Below are positions 34,259 to 44,030 of a stretch of 64,000 nucleotides of DNA, one piece after another. Source of the stretch: Mikania micrantha (lineage: Eukaryota; Streptophyta; Magnoliopsida; Asterales; Asteraceae); contig CM018689.1 of the NCBI GenBank assembly GCA_009363875.1, positions 53,383,741 through 53,447,740 of the forward strand, in the 5' to 3' direction. The translations under genes and the position numbers were made by a program. Below the pieces are notes generated by a model, which saw only the letters and a program-made list of their open reading frames with translations, was not told where the DNA came from and did no database searches. The first letter of the stretch is position 1. The number at the start of each line of letters is the position of its first letter.

Positions 34259-36319
34259 CTAAACAAAATTAATCCAAAAAATTAACAAAAACAAACACAA
34301 TGACAACATACCACCATATGCAACATTAACCCCTTTACTTGTAAAATCTGCAGTTGATGTCCCTCCTCCCACTGTTGCTGATGTTCCTTGTGTGGTCTTC
34401 CCTTCCAAACTGCAATTTTGGACAAAATTTGATATATTCTTATTTAGTTGTTCAGTTTCAAAGTAATTATTATGAATTTAAAAATAAGAAAATGATGTTA
34501 TAGCAAATGATAGTTGGGTAACTTATGATCTCATAATAGCAATTTTGGACATGTTTTATATTGCGTAAATCGAATCTAATCGATGTAACCCATTAATCTT
34601 AATGGGTTGATAAGTTGCAAGCATGTTAAAAGTGTCATATAACACAGATGTTAACACTAAAAATGAAAAAAAAAAATCATAATCTTGAATTGTTGAATAT
34701 AACACAGATGTTAACACCTTCAATTGCCCATTTCTACAAACTACACAATAATTATTTCTAGAGAAATCACAGTTGATCCGTGTGGTAGTTTAATTTACAC
34801 TAATGGTTCTTAACTTTGAGAAATTACACCGGTGGCTTGAACATTTTGCAAAATGTAACACTGGTAGTTCTTGGACTGATGGATGTTAGTTTTTGCTGTT
34901 AAATTTTTTAATCCTCATCTCCTTCTCTGCCGACATCTTAACCGATGGCAACAAGCCACAGACACCATCAACGACATAATCCGAAAGCATCTGCCACCTC
35001 CTCAATCACATTAAGCCACTTCTTCATCAGATTATCGTCTACACCATAGCAGTCTTAAGTCGGACCTTATACATCCATGATCAAAAACTTGTAGGTCCGA
35101 CATGGAAAAAGGGTAGCGGAGGAAAAGATCGGACAATTGTCGGGAGAGAACCTTACAAAAGTAGACGGCATTCTCTGGAGCTGCAGGAACCACCAGAGCG
35201 GATGATGAAGAAGCAGATGAAAAATGGTGAACGCAACCATTAGTCATTTAGGCGCCCCTCACCGACCGGTTCCACGGCCAACATGAGGGAGGGAGGAATA
35301 AGTAGATGAAGAAAAGGGGTAAGGGAGGGAGAGGGTTGTTTATATTTAATATAGTAGGCCCTGCTAATTTTTTAGTTTTTTTATTTATTTTGTATTTTAG
35401 TTTAGGGATGAAAAAGACATTTTGTTTCAATTCAACTAGAAAGACTTAACTCCACTTAACGGTCATCTAGTACAATACCTCTATTGTTGCATTTTTCTAA
35501 ATGTTCGAATCACAGGTGTAATTGTTCGAAGTTACGGACCATCAGTACAAAATCGACATATCACATGTATCAACTATGTTATTAAATCTTATTTCTACAA
35601 ACTCTTGTAGATCACAATGTCTAATTTTTCAACTACCATCCTTGAGAATTGAAAATTTTCAATTTGTTACTACAATTGAAAAAACAAAACTTGTAATTTA
35701 ACAAGATATAGATTCTACTTCTCAACTATAATTTAAGAAAAAAATCAATGAATCAAATCAAATTTCTAAATTTTAATCAATCAAATAAGCTAAATCAATG
35801 CTCAGGAAACAATAACTAAAATCTTAACAATATACATACCTTGATGGGAACTTGCAACTGCTATGACCTAGAAATCAAATCAAATCAAATTGATTAAAAT
35901 TCAAATGCAATGTGATAAACTTCTTGAAGATAAATTGGGGGAAAAAGCTTACTCGGATCAAGCGATGTTAGGGCAGCGGTATTAGCAAAATTACAGGTAT
36001 CCTCCGTCATTCCGTTCTTAGTACAGTAACTATTGAATGCGTACGACGCCGTTTTCCTGATATCTGCCGGATCGTAACACGGGCCGCCCTGCTGGATCAA
36101 TGCGCAATCGACTCCACCGGTTCCACAAGCCCAGTCGATGGCGGATTGCAGGGCGGAGTCCTCGGCGTTGTTCTTGGCCACACACCAGAGGTTGAGTGAA
36201 ACACCGTCGGGGAGTGGTTGTTGCTGGCGGAGAGTGGGTGGAGATGCGGCGGAGAAGGGGGTTAGTGCGGCGGAGATGAGGAGGAATAGGCGGAGAAGAT
36301 TGGAATGCTCTGGAGACAT
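34259..36319 (-). CDS. PDCB: Plasmodesmata callose-binding-type protein (X8/CBM43, GPI-anchored), three exons
   Basis: Exons on the minus strand: 36319-35953, 35867-35840 and 34409-34259, joined in frame (A|GT, AG|T), giving 181 residues. Order: signal peptide (about 1-25), X8 domain from about residue 45 (LWCVAKNNAEDSALQ) to 129 (HSSCKFPS) with cysteines 46, 65, 72, 81, 99, 109 and 127, a Ser/Thr/Gly-rich linker, and a hydrophobic C-terminus (GGMLSLCLFLLIFWINFV) typical of a GPI-attachment signal. X8 proteins of this build bind 1,3-beta-glucan (callose) and several locate at plasmodesmata, where they affect cell-to-cell transport. The tiny 28-base exon 2 is convincing because it supplies the last conserved cysteine and keeps frame at both ends. 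Intron 2 contains an inverted-repeat element (34771-35575). PDCB versus another X8-GPI subfamily is not settled. Confidence 0.88.
34771..35575. mobile_element. Long-inverted-repeat (MULE-like) element in PDCB intron 2
   Basis: The first 100 or so bases (AGTTGATCCGTGTGGTAG ... AATTACACCGGTG) are repeated in inverted, diverged form at the right end (AGTTGATACATGTGATAT ... AATTACACCTGTG after reversal). Long terminal inverted repeats suggest a Mutator-like non-autonomous element. No 9-bp target duplication was found. A minus-strand open frame of 71 codons inside is not recognisable. Confidence 0.6.
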
Positions 36320-36536
36320 GATTGAAAGGAAGATTTGCAGGGACTGAAGGGTTTTGGTGTTATTGTTTTGCAGAAAATGTGACCGTTGGTTTAGTAAGAG
36401 AAGGTAGATCGTGTGGGTAAATTAACCGTTTCTTGGTTTCCGTAGCATATCAAAATTTTTCTTTTTTTTTTTTTAATTTCCTTTTGTTTTAATTTATGTA
36501 TATATTTTTTCTTTTTTTAAACAACAAAGGATCATG

Positions 36537-36795
36537 TCGTGTTGCCTTAAGTTATCCTAACGATTGATAAATAATATCAATCCCTCGATCGCCGACCGTG
36601 AAACCGTACCCCCTGACACGCGGAAACTTCGTGTAATAGGTAAATCATCGCCCCCCATTGGTTCAGAACCCGAGATTACGCTCAATATTCCTTCTCTTAC
36701 CTGCTATACATTCAAGTGTCACCAGTGAGACGTGAACTCTGGTCTTCAAAAAGAAATGACCAAGCTTTAACAACTATCCTAACTTTGCTAGATGT
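36537..36795 (-). mobile_element. SINE family B copy, minus strand
   Basis: Reverse complement of the copy at 7482-7757: the same B-box region (GAGTTCACGTCTCACTGGTGACAC), TCGGGTTCTGAACCAATGGG and body. Ends on the left in a T-run, the inverted A tail. Confidence 0.7.
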
Positions 36796-37439
36796 CTGGA
36801 TATGTATATATTTTTTCTACAAACGGACCTTTTGTTAATTTACTTCAAAACTACATTAAAATACTCTTCTTTCTTATAAATCTGTTATTTTAACTTAAGT
36901 ATTTATCAAGTGAGGTAGGGTTGTCATTTTTACCGGAACCCAAACCAAAGTAACTCGACCTCATTTAAGATAAAACCCGAACCTGATTTAGATCAAACTC
37001 GAACCCAAAGGTTTTATTTGGTACGGTAATTGAGTTAAAAAAAATTAATCGGGTTAACCTGATTAACCCAAATTTGCATAAAAAAGTGTAAATAATTTTC
37101 CTTCCATGTGTTTTGTTTTTGTTATAAACATGATCATTTGTATACATAGTTTCGTAAAGGTGATTTGACGTTTTCTTATTAGTTTATACAGTTATGAATA
37201 TCGTTTGTTTTTCAACTAATTTTATTTGACAATCTTTTAGCTAATGTATGTGTTTACAATATGGATTTTAAACGAAAGATTATTTCAATAGTGTTTTTAG
37301 TTGACATTTTGTTCATGCAATTTAATAAATAACATGTTAACATGTTAAGTTCAATTGTAAATTCATTATTTTTTAACCAAAAATTTCCAACTTCGAAACC
37401 GATAAAAAGTATCTATTAGTTTAAGTTTACTTTTTATAA
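36796..37439. other. Gene-free AT-rich spacer
   Basis: No exon seen; 36915-37075 has a TACCGGAACCCAAACC-like degenerate repeat. Confidence 0.35.
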
Positions 37440-37737
37440 AGAGTAAAATGTCATTTTAGTCTCTATGGTTCGGCAACTTTTGCCGTTTTAGTCCAATAGT
37501 TTGAATTTTGTCATTTTGGTCATTATGGTTTCATTTTATTGTCATTCTGGTCATTATGGTTTCTATTTTAGTCCAATTAAATTTAAAATTTTGGACTAAA
37601 ATGACAAAATTACCAAACTATAGGGATGAAAATGACAATAAAATGAAACTATAATGACCAAAATTGCAAAATTTAAACTATTTGACTAAAATGACAAAAG
37701 TTGTCAAACTACAAGTACTAAAATGACATTTTACTCA
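37440..37737. mobile_element. Foldback MITE, near-palindromic, about 300 bp
   Basis: Almost the whole element is one inverted repeat: the left arm GAGTAAAATGTCATTTTAGT pairs with the right arm, which reads GAGTAAAATGTCATTTTAGT when inverted, centred near 37575-37590. Each arm has internal repeats of TGTCATTTTGGTCATTATGG. Same family as 31921-32505. Confidence 0.75.
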
Positions 37738-38113
37738 TTTAAAAAATATATACATTTGTACTTTTCAAGGATTAGAAGACAAAATTGGACATTGACAAAT
37801 TAGACCATCAACTTTTTTATCATTTAGTATATTACTATTACACCCTCTTGTTTGAAAAATTCTTAACCAAGTTACAAAATTCAAATCTATATCTCTTCAC
37901 GTGAGGAAAATTTTTATTCCACGCATGTGAATAATCTTGGAGGGATAGAAGTTTTGTTAAGTTATTCTTGATACATTAGTTCTTTTTAGGTGTGACATTA
38001 GATATTATCTTCTAAATATAACAACTTGTTACATTTTATATATGTATATAAATAAACGAATCAACCTAATTGGTTTGGTTTTTTTTATTACGATTATGAT
38101 TTGATATTTTAAG

Positions 38114-38280
38114 CAGGGGCGAATCTTAGTAGGTTGCCCCCCTCTTTTTTTCGTCAGTAGTGTTAATCTTCCGGCCGAAATGTTATTTTTAGTTTCGTCC
38201 CCTCGTTTTAAAATTTTAACATGTATTTAGAATCACAAAAATTTTCGTCCTTCTTTAATAACAGTGAAGCTCTACCACTG
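38114..38280. mobile_element. hAT MITE, 167 bp, perfect 8-bp TSD
   Basis: Flanked by ATTTTAAG at 38106-38113 and 38281-38288. Ends CAGGGGCGAA and, inverted, CAGTGGTAGAG. Internal CGTCAGTAGTGTTAATCTTC and CCGAAATGTTATTTTTAGTT match the MITE at 56099-56280. Confidence 0.85.
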
Positions 38281-38654
38281 ATTTTAAGTATTCAGTTGTA
38301 TACTCACCTTTTAGACAATCATAATCATCAAGCCATGTGTTTTGTTTAAAACCCTTTGCTAAATAATATTTTTTAATACTGGTTTTACATAGTTTTGTAA
38401 TTTGATTAAATGCACATATGTGGATGAGCTGACGAGGACCCCTAAGAACCTATCATCATGTCATGGTACGTGATTAAATCGATTTACCTCTTTCAAGTTG
38501 ATCGTAGAATGAGTTGACGAGAACCCATAAAACGGTTAACTGAATTTAATAACATTCATACCGAATATTCTTGCTAGAACGACAAATATGGACTTGATAT
38601 TATAGAACTTATGTTGCTTAATATACCAAAAGAGAGAGAATTTAAATTTGAATT

Positions 38655-38835
38655 GAAAAACCCATAAGTTGTGTAGTGGTTAGAGTGAAGGAGAGATAAC
38701 ATAAATGTCTCAAGTTCAATTTTCATTTAAAATAATTTTCTTTGAAGGTCACCATCCCGGTTGATTGTGGTTGTGTTTTACATATTCTTTCCAGTTAGTC
38801 GGGTATTTATGGGTTAAGGGTTTACAATATAATTA
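38655..38835 (+). mobile_element. Possible SINE family C copy
   Basis: A-box-like TGTGTAGTGGTTAGAG, B-box-like CAAGTTCAATTTTC, and a 3' part CCAGTTAGTCGGGTATTTATGGG shared with fragments at 25005-25060, and inverted at 30625-30720 and 40990-41100. No target duplication found. Confidence 0.5.
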
Positions 38836-39509
38836 GATTAACACACTAATTAAAAAAAGGGAGGAGCTTAGATTGGGTTCCTTTGGTTTGTGGATTTTAA
38901 TAGAATTTGAATCTGAATTACACTTCCTAATGTGTGTAGTTTACAGTACTTGCTAGTATTATAATCTGAATTTCATTCGTAATATATTTGATTAAGAAAT
39001 ATATTAGAATTAAATTTAATTTAATCAAATTTCTTGATACAAAACCCCTAGAAAAACTTGGTCAAACTCCGGATCCATAGTTTCATAAAACATATAAATA
39101 AATAAATAAATAAGTTTATTTTTGATACATTATCAATCAAGAAAATGATCGATGCCGTACCACCGCGAAAGAAGCAACTCCTTACATGGCTATTGTTTTG
39201 TCTTGAACCAAAAAATAAAAAGAGTTTTTTCATTACATTTTTCTAACTTGTAAGATAATTTTTGCTAAAATAATTTTAAGCAAAAATTAAAATGTGAAGT
39301 AGACATGTGACAACAAGTTAAATGATTTTTGAAAACGTTAGTTATGGCCTGATGTCACATGTTTACTTCTGTAAATGCTATTCACAAAACATCTAAATAT
39401 CAAAACAGTCTTGAATCAATCCAAAAAATCATTTTATATATAAGCAAAATTCACTTTTAAAAATAATCATAAAAATATTACAACAATAATCTAATCTAAT
39501 CTAATCTAA
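38836..39509. other. Gene-free spacer
   Basis: AT-rich, no exon recognised. Confidence 0.35.
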
Positions 39510-39833
39510 TCTAACTATTATAATAAAGGAGTATTTTTAGGAGACAAATGTCGCATTCTGACGCAATCTGAAAATTTTTTTCCCGCCTCTCTCTCCTAAT
39601 ATATATTTATAATTTCTTTAGTAATTAAATTATATAATTAAATATTAAAAAAAATATATCTTCTAATTCTAATATTTTACTATTTATTATAATTTATAAA
39701 TTATAAAAATATTTCAATTATACTTTATCTTAAAATATAATTTTATAATTATTAAAAATTTATTATTAATTTATATAAATAAATATATTTTTTTAATTAT
39801 CCAACCCGTGTAATACACGGGGTTTTATGCTAG
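39510..39833 (+). mobile_element. Non-autonomous Helitron, complete
   Basis: Begins TCTAACTATTATAATAAAGG and ends with the hairpin CCCGTGTAATACACGGG (39805-39821), then CTAG. Inserted between A (39509) and T (39834) as Helitrons do, with no target duplication. Four members of this family with intact ends are in the window. Confidence 0.85.
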
Positions 39834-40077
39834 TATATAATATACATATATATATACATGCATGTCATATTGCCTATAATATATTATATAATATAACACG
39901 TTTCTAACCTTGTGTTTTTGCTCCAAATTTGCGATCAAATCTTGCAAACGGACCGTGCCATCAACGTCAATCGAAACCTGAATCCTCTAACCATCATATA
40001 AACATATTCAGTTTCAATAATAATGAATAATCACATCACCGAGCCATTAGCGGTCTAACTCTCGATACATCTCCACA

Positions 40078-40533
40078 ATGACTGACTCACACAACCATAG
40101 TCATGTTGACCCACTCTTAGTCGGGGTTCTCGGGGTCATCACTGGTGCAATTTTCGTGGCTTTAATCCACTGCTTAACCGTTACTTGTCTTAGTAATAGC
40201 AATCCAACCACCACCGAACCGGTCAGACCACCAAATATGCACCGTAGTCCAAGAACTCGAGCTGCCCGTGATTCCAACCCAAGATTATCTCTCCCGGTTA
40301 GCACTAGTGGCTCAAGCTCAAGTGGTTCATTGAGCTTGTTGGCCGTTCATAAGTACTCGAAAGAGTTTAAAGAAGGGACATGTGTGGTTTGTTTGGGCGA
40401 GTTTGAAGAAAATGATGAGGTTAGAATAATGCCAGGATGTGCACATGTTTTTCATGTTTCGTGTATCGATATGTGGCTGTTTTCGCACGATAGTTGCCCT
40501 CTTTGTCGGGCTAATGCTACTCGTCGCGCATAA
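40078..40533 (+). CDS. ATL-type RING-H2 finger E3 ubiquitin ligase
   Basis: Intronless, 151 residues. An N-terminal hydrophobic membrane segment (about residues 13-33, LLVGVLGVITGAIFVAL), a basic and Ser-rich linker, and a C-terminal RING-H2 domain with zinc ligands C102, C105, C121, H123, H126, C129, C140 and C143, with the proline before C121 and the WL before the last cysteines conserved as in the ATL family. ATL proteins are membrane-anchored E3 ligases, many induced by stress or elicitors. The GLD motif usually found between the membrane segment and the RING is not recognisable, and the protein is shorter than most ATLs because it ends right after the RING. The start ATG is in a good context and follows an AT-rich leader. 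Confidence 0.9.
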   Translation: MTDSHNHSHVDPLLVGVLGVITGAIFVALIHCLTVTCLSNSNPTTTEPVRPPNMHRSPRTRAARDSNPRLSLPVSTSGSSSSGSLSLLAVHKYSKEFKEGTCVVCLGEFEENDEVRIMPGCAHVFHVSCIDMWLFSHDSCPLCRANATRRA

Positions 40534-41145
40534 TGTTCTTTTATCGATCTTGGCTTCGTGACGAGTCGAGTAAAAAGGGCTCAAAATGGCGTTTGGTAGA
40601 GAACTGATTTTATGTGTTCATCAGTTTTTTTTCCTACCGGAGACCTTATGAAAAAGTCTAGTGACATAATTGTTATTTATTTATTAGAAATAAAATATGT
40701 ATATGATGTTTAACTTAGGTTTTGTTTTAGGCAAAGTTTAGGAAAAGAGTTGGATCACTTTATTATTACTTTATTAGAATTAGAAGATGTAAATCTTTAA
40801 GATTAGTTTGTAATTGTTATCATACTTTTATATAATAAATAGCACAAAACCAACATATTATATATTGATAAGGCCACATGACATGGCTGTTATTTGACGG
40901 ATCCGCATAGATATTCATTTAAAAAATAGTGCACATCCCGGCCACACTTTGATTTTAAATTTAGTTCTTTGTTTTTTCTTTTTAATAACCGTAGAAACTC
41001 ACTTACGTGGTAAATCCTCGTGTCTCCCTAATACCTGATTAATTGAGAGGAACATATATAACACGACTGCAATATTTAGTTCATGCCGCAACACACGAGA
41101 GATCAAATTCTGCTAACATATATATACAACGTGTTAACCAAGGGA
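40534..41145. other. 3' flank of the ATL gene, with an inverted SINE C fragment
   Basis: No exon. 40990-41100 is an inverted fragment of the SINE C-like repeat (CTTACGTGGTAAATCCTCG). Confidence 0.4.
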
Positions 41146-41335
41146 TTCTAGCCTAATGGTTACCCACTTACCCCTATGGCTTCCCTGTGGGAGGTCAAGG
41201 GTTCAAATCCCTCCCAAGGCGAAATAAGGGTCCTTGGGAGGTCAGGGGATTTCCGGTGCGGTTTCCTTCTGTGGTGGTGGTGTGGTGACGTGGCCTGGAA
41301 ATCAGTGGTTCACACGTTGAGATCAAATGTCGTTC
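41146..41335 (+). mobile_element. SINE family A copy
   Basis: Starts with A-box-like TAGCCTAATGGTTACCC, a B box GGTTCAAATCC about 40 bases on, then the family body (CCGGTGCGGTTTCC) and end GAGATCAAATGTCGTTCA. It runs directly into a TA microsatellite. Confidence 0.75.
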
Positions 41336-41360
41336 AATATATATATATATATATATATAT

Positions 41361-41743
41361 AGGATCCGCATCCTATAATAACCCTCTCTTATTGCATAAC
41401 CCGAAGTAACCCTGCAAGATGAACCTGAATCTTTGGTTTTTTTTTTTCAAAATCTTAGTTTTACATGTACAAGAATATGTTCTTTTATGTGTTTGAGCAA
41501 ATTCTTTTTCGTTTGAGATCCTACATCAATGTAATTTGCCTTACATCAATGTAATATTTACAGTGCTGTAAGGCAAATTACATTGATGTAGGATCTCAAA
41601 CGAAAAATAATTTGCTCAAACACATAAAAGAACATATTCTTGTACATGTAAAACTAAGATTTTGAAAAAAAAAACAAAGATTCGGGTTCATCTTGCAGGG
41701 TTATTTCGGGTTATGTAATAAGAGAGGGTTATTATAGGATCTT

Positions 41744-41750
<7 letters not shown>
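41361..41750. mobile_element. Foldback element, 390 bp near-perfect palindrome inserted in (TA)n
   Basis: Left arm 41361-41553 and right arm 41567-41750 are inverted copies over about 180 bases, including CATCAATGTAATTTGCC and its inverse, GTTCTTTTATGTGTTTGAG and its inverse, and the TATAATAACCCTCTC ends. TA runs flank it on both sides (41336-41360, 41751-41786). A relative of similar size with less symmetric arms is at 59601-59993. Confidence 0.85.
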
Positions 41751-41789
<39 letters not shown>

Positions 41790-41991
41790 GAGGGCTCCTA
41801 AGAAAACACTCATTTTTAAGAAAACTAAGAAAACATTTAATCCACCATTGATTAATATAATCAATGGTTGAGATCATTAGTGGCAAGATTGTAATTACAT
41901 AACTATCAAGGGATTTAATTATATGATTATAAGGGTGTGTTAGTCCAAAAAAATCTATTATCTCTCCTATATTAAATAAAACTAGGATAGT

Positions 41992-42395
41992 TCCCCGTGT
42001 ATCACACGGGATGAATAAAAACATATTAAATAGTTATTAATAAAAATTTCAAAACATCTTAAAGGGTTTATTTATATAAAGTACAATTGAAATTGAATAT
42101 AAGTTAAAACTTAAAATAATAATATTATTTTCTTAAACATTTGTTATTAAAATTTGTGTTTTCAGACTTTCATTTTAAAAAAGCTGGTTTTAAAGAAGAT
42201 AATTTTTTTACAAAATATAGTTTAATATTTGTGTATTATATGAGTTAAAATTTATTTTTAATTGAAATATAATTTGAACATATTATTTAATGTGTATGCA
42301 TTTAATAGGAGAGAGAGGCGGGAAAGTTATTGTGAGAGAGGCTTAAAATTGTGACATGTGTCCACTTTTTATTTTTATTTATTAGTATAGGTAGA
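41992..42395 (-). mobile_element. Non-autonomous Helitron, complete, minus strand
   Basis: On the minus strand it starts TCTACCTATACTAATAAATA (from 42395) and ends CCCGTGTGATACACGGGG ... CTAG (41992). The hairpin stem has one substitution relative to the copy at 39510. Flanked by A and T in the proper places. Confidence 0.8.
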
Positions 42396-42529
42396 TTCCT
42401 AAATTCTCTCATTTCTCTCTCCTCTCTCATAAATTATATACACAAATTAATTCAAAAAAATAATTCTCTCAAAATATTGAATTCAAACAATACGGATATT
42501 TTGATTCAAAAAATTTGAAATTTTCGATC

Positions 42530-42775
42530 AATTATATGATTACATATATGTAATCATATATTGGGTGTTATATACATAATTACATATATGTAATCATATG
42601 CCTGGTTATATATATTTAGGTGTTACACACATGATTACACATGTGTAATCATATAGTAAGTGTCATATACATGATTACATATATGTAATCATATACTAAG
42701 TGTTACATACATGAGTCAAAAATTCTGAATTTTTTCAACCAAATTATATGATTACATATATGTAATCATATAATG
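42530..42775. repeat. Array of five spaced palindromes
   Basis: ATGATTACATATATGTAATC and close variants occur five times (near 42536, 42580, 42631, 42672, 42747), each a palindrome of 20-26 bases and separated by about 25-55 bases with a GTTATATACAT-like spacer. One copy has the variant ATTACACATGTGTAAT, a compensated change that keeps the symmetry. Confidence 0.8.
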
Positions 42776-43482
42776 CCTGATATATGTAAATAATATATGT
42801 GATACAAAGAATTAATAAAATCAAAACAAACGAACATTTGATTACATATGTGTAACTAATATATGTAACAACAAAACATACATATATAGATAAAAAATGA
42901 GACTTGATTATCACCTATTTGATTTAATCAAGAATTTCGTGATTTTGTAATTGATTACGTATATGTAACACTATTAGTTACATATATGTAACAACAGGAA
43001 GAAACCGATCTATATACACTCAACATTGAGACAATGAACTTCTTTAATTTCATTATATCTTTTAGCAAGAAAAAAAAAAAACCCAGAGAGAATATGATAA
43101 GGAAGTCAAGAAATTAAAACATAAAATGTATTCTCTTTCATTTCATTTACATACCCACAAGAAAGAAAATCAACAAAATGATCACAATCTAACACCTTTA
43201 CTCGAAAGATTAAAAAAACATACAATCAAAGTAGAAGAATATGATGTCATTTCTTGCTTCTGATTCCTTTTGGTTCAAAACACAGGTTGAATGGAATCTG
43301 ACTAATAAATCAAGAGACGTGAGAACAAGTAATCCTCTTAAATTGGAGTGTAGTTGTAACATATATTCAACATTATTATTATTTACATACTGAATATAAT
43401 AAACCAAGAGAAGCAAAAAATGTTTATTTGTACCACACAATTACAAATCGAAGAATCTGAACATGAACTAGAACCGCGAGGT

Positions 43483-43825
43483 TTACGTCATCAGGACCCT
43501 AAACTAATCGAAATCCAGCACCCCGTCTCGATTAACATCAAACTTTCCGATCATCACCTTACAGTCGCTGCCAGTGGCCGACTGTCCCAATCGCAACATC
43601 ATCTTCTTCAAATTCGTTAGAGTGATCACACGCCCTCCCGTCGACGCATACATCACAAACGCCCCTCGCAGCTCCTCCTTTTCCTCCTCCCCTTATTTCA
43701 TCATCTTCGCAAAATCATCCAACCCCAACATCCCATCTCCATCGGCGTCCGAAGACCTCACCGCGTATTTTTTTCAGTCGCCGGAGCGTTGGTTTCTTAG
43801 CTGGAATGGAGACCACACATTTTTT
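43483..43825 (-). pseudogene. Calmodulin-like (EF-hand) protein, broken copy
   Basis: On the minus strand the frame reads AVRSSDADGDGMLGLDDFAKMMK, stop, GEEEKEELRGAFVMY ... LKKMMLRLGQSATGSDCKVM ... DVNRDGVLDFD, stop, FRVLMT, stop. Two EF-hand calcium-binding loops are clear (DADGDGMLGLDD and DVNRDGVLDFD plus the lost residue 12), matching the C-terminal half of plant CML proteins. A TAA after the first loop and a TAG replacing the glutamate of the second loop break it, and upstream (43750-43825) the frame shifts around an A-run. It cannot make a functional calcium sensor. It lies within the TA-flanked element 41787-44030. Confidence 0.8.
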
Positions 43826-44030
43826 TAGGTCAAGAGAATTCATTTATGATATTAGAGATAAAAGAGGGAATGAGTAAAGGATAATAATTTCCATAAATAA
43901 TAAAATGGAATTTTTACTAAAATACCCTTTTAAATAAAAAATAATTAAAAATAAAAGAAATTATGTGATTGGTTAAAAAGAGTTTTCTTGGTTTTCTCCA
44001 AAAAAAGGAATTTTCTTATGATCCTTCCCC

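Larger units (their letters stand above)
41787..44030. mobile_element. 2.2-kb TA-flanked inverted-repeat element carrying an EF-hand gene fragment
   Basis: Begins GGGGAGGGCTCCTAAGAAAAC right after a TA run and ends with its imperfect inverse (GGGGAAGGATCATAAGAAAA when reversed), followed by TATATA. Inside are a nested Helitron (41992-42395), an array of short palindromes (42530-42775) and a broken calmodulin-like gene on the minus strand (43483-43825). No transposase is visible. It looks like a non-autonomous element that has captured host coding sequence. Confidence 0.7.

Noticed and set aside
35032..35247. Minus-strand 71-codon frame
   Set aside because: Inside the inverted-repeat element of the PDCB intron, no recognisable protein.
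41176..41409. 77-codon open frame
   Set aside because: It lies in a SINE and a TA microsatellite; coding potential is accidental.
43420..43828. Two plus-strand open frames
   Set aside because: Antisense shadows of the broken calmodulin-like gene.
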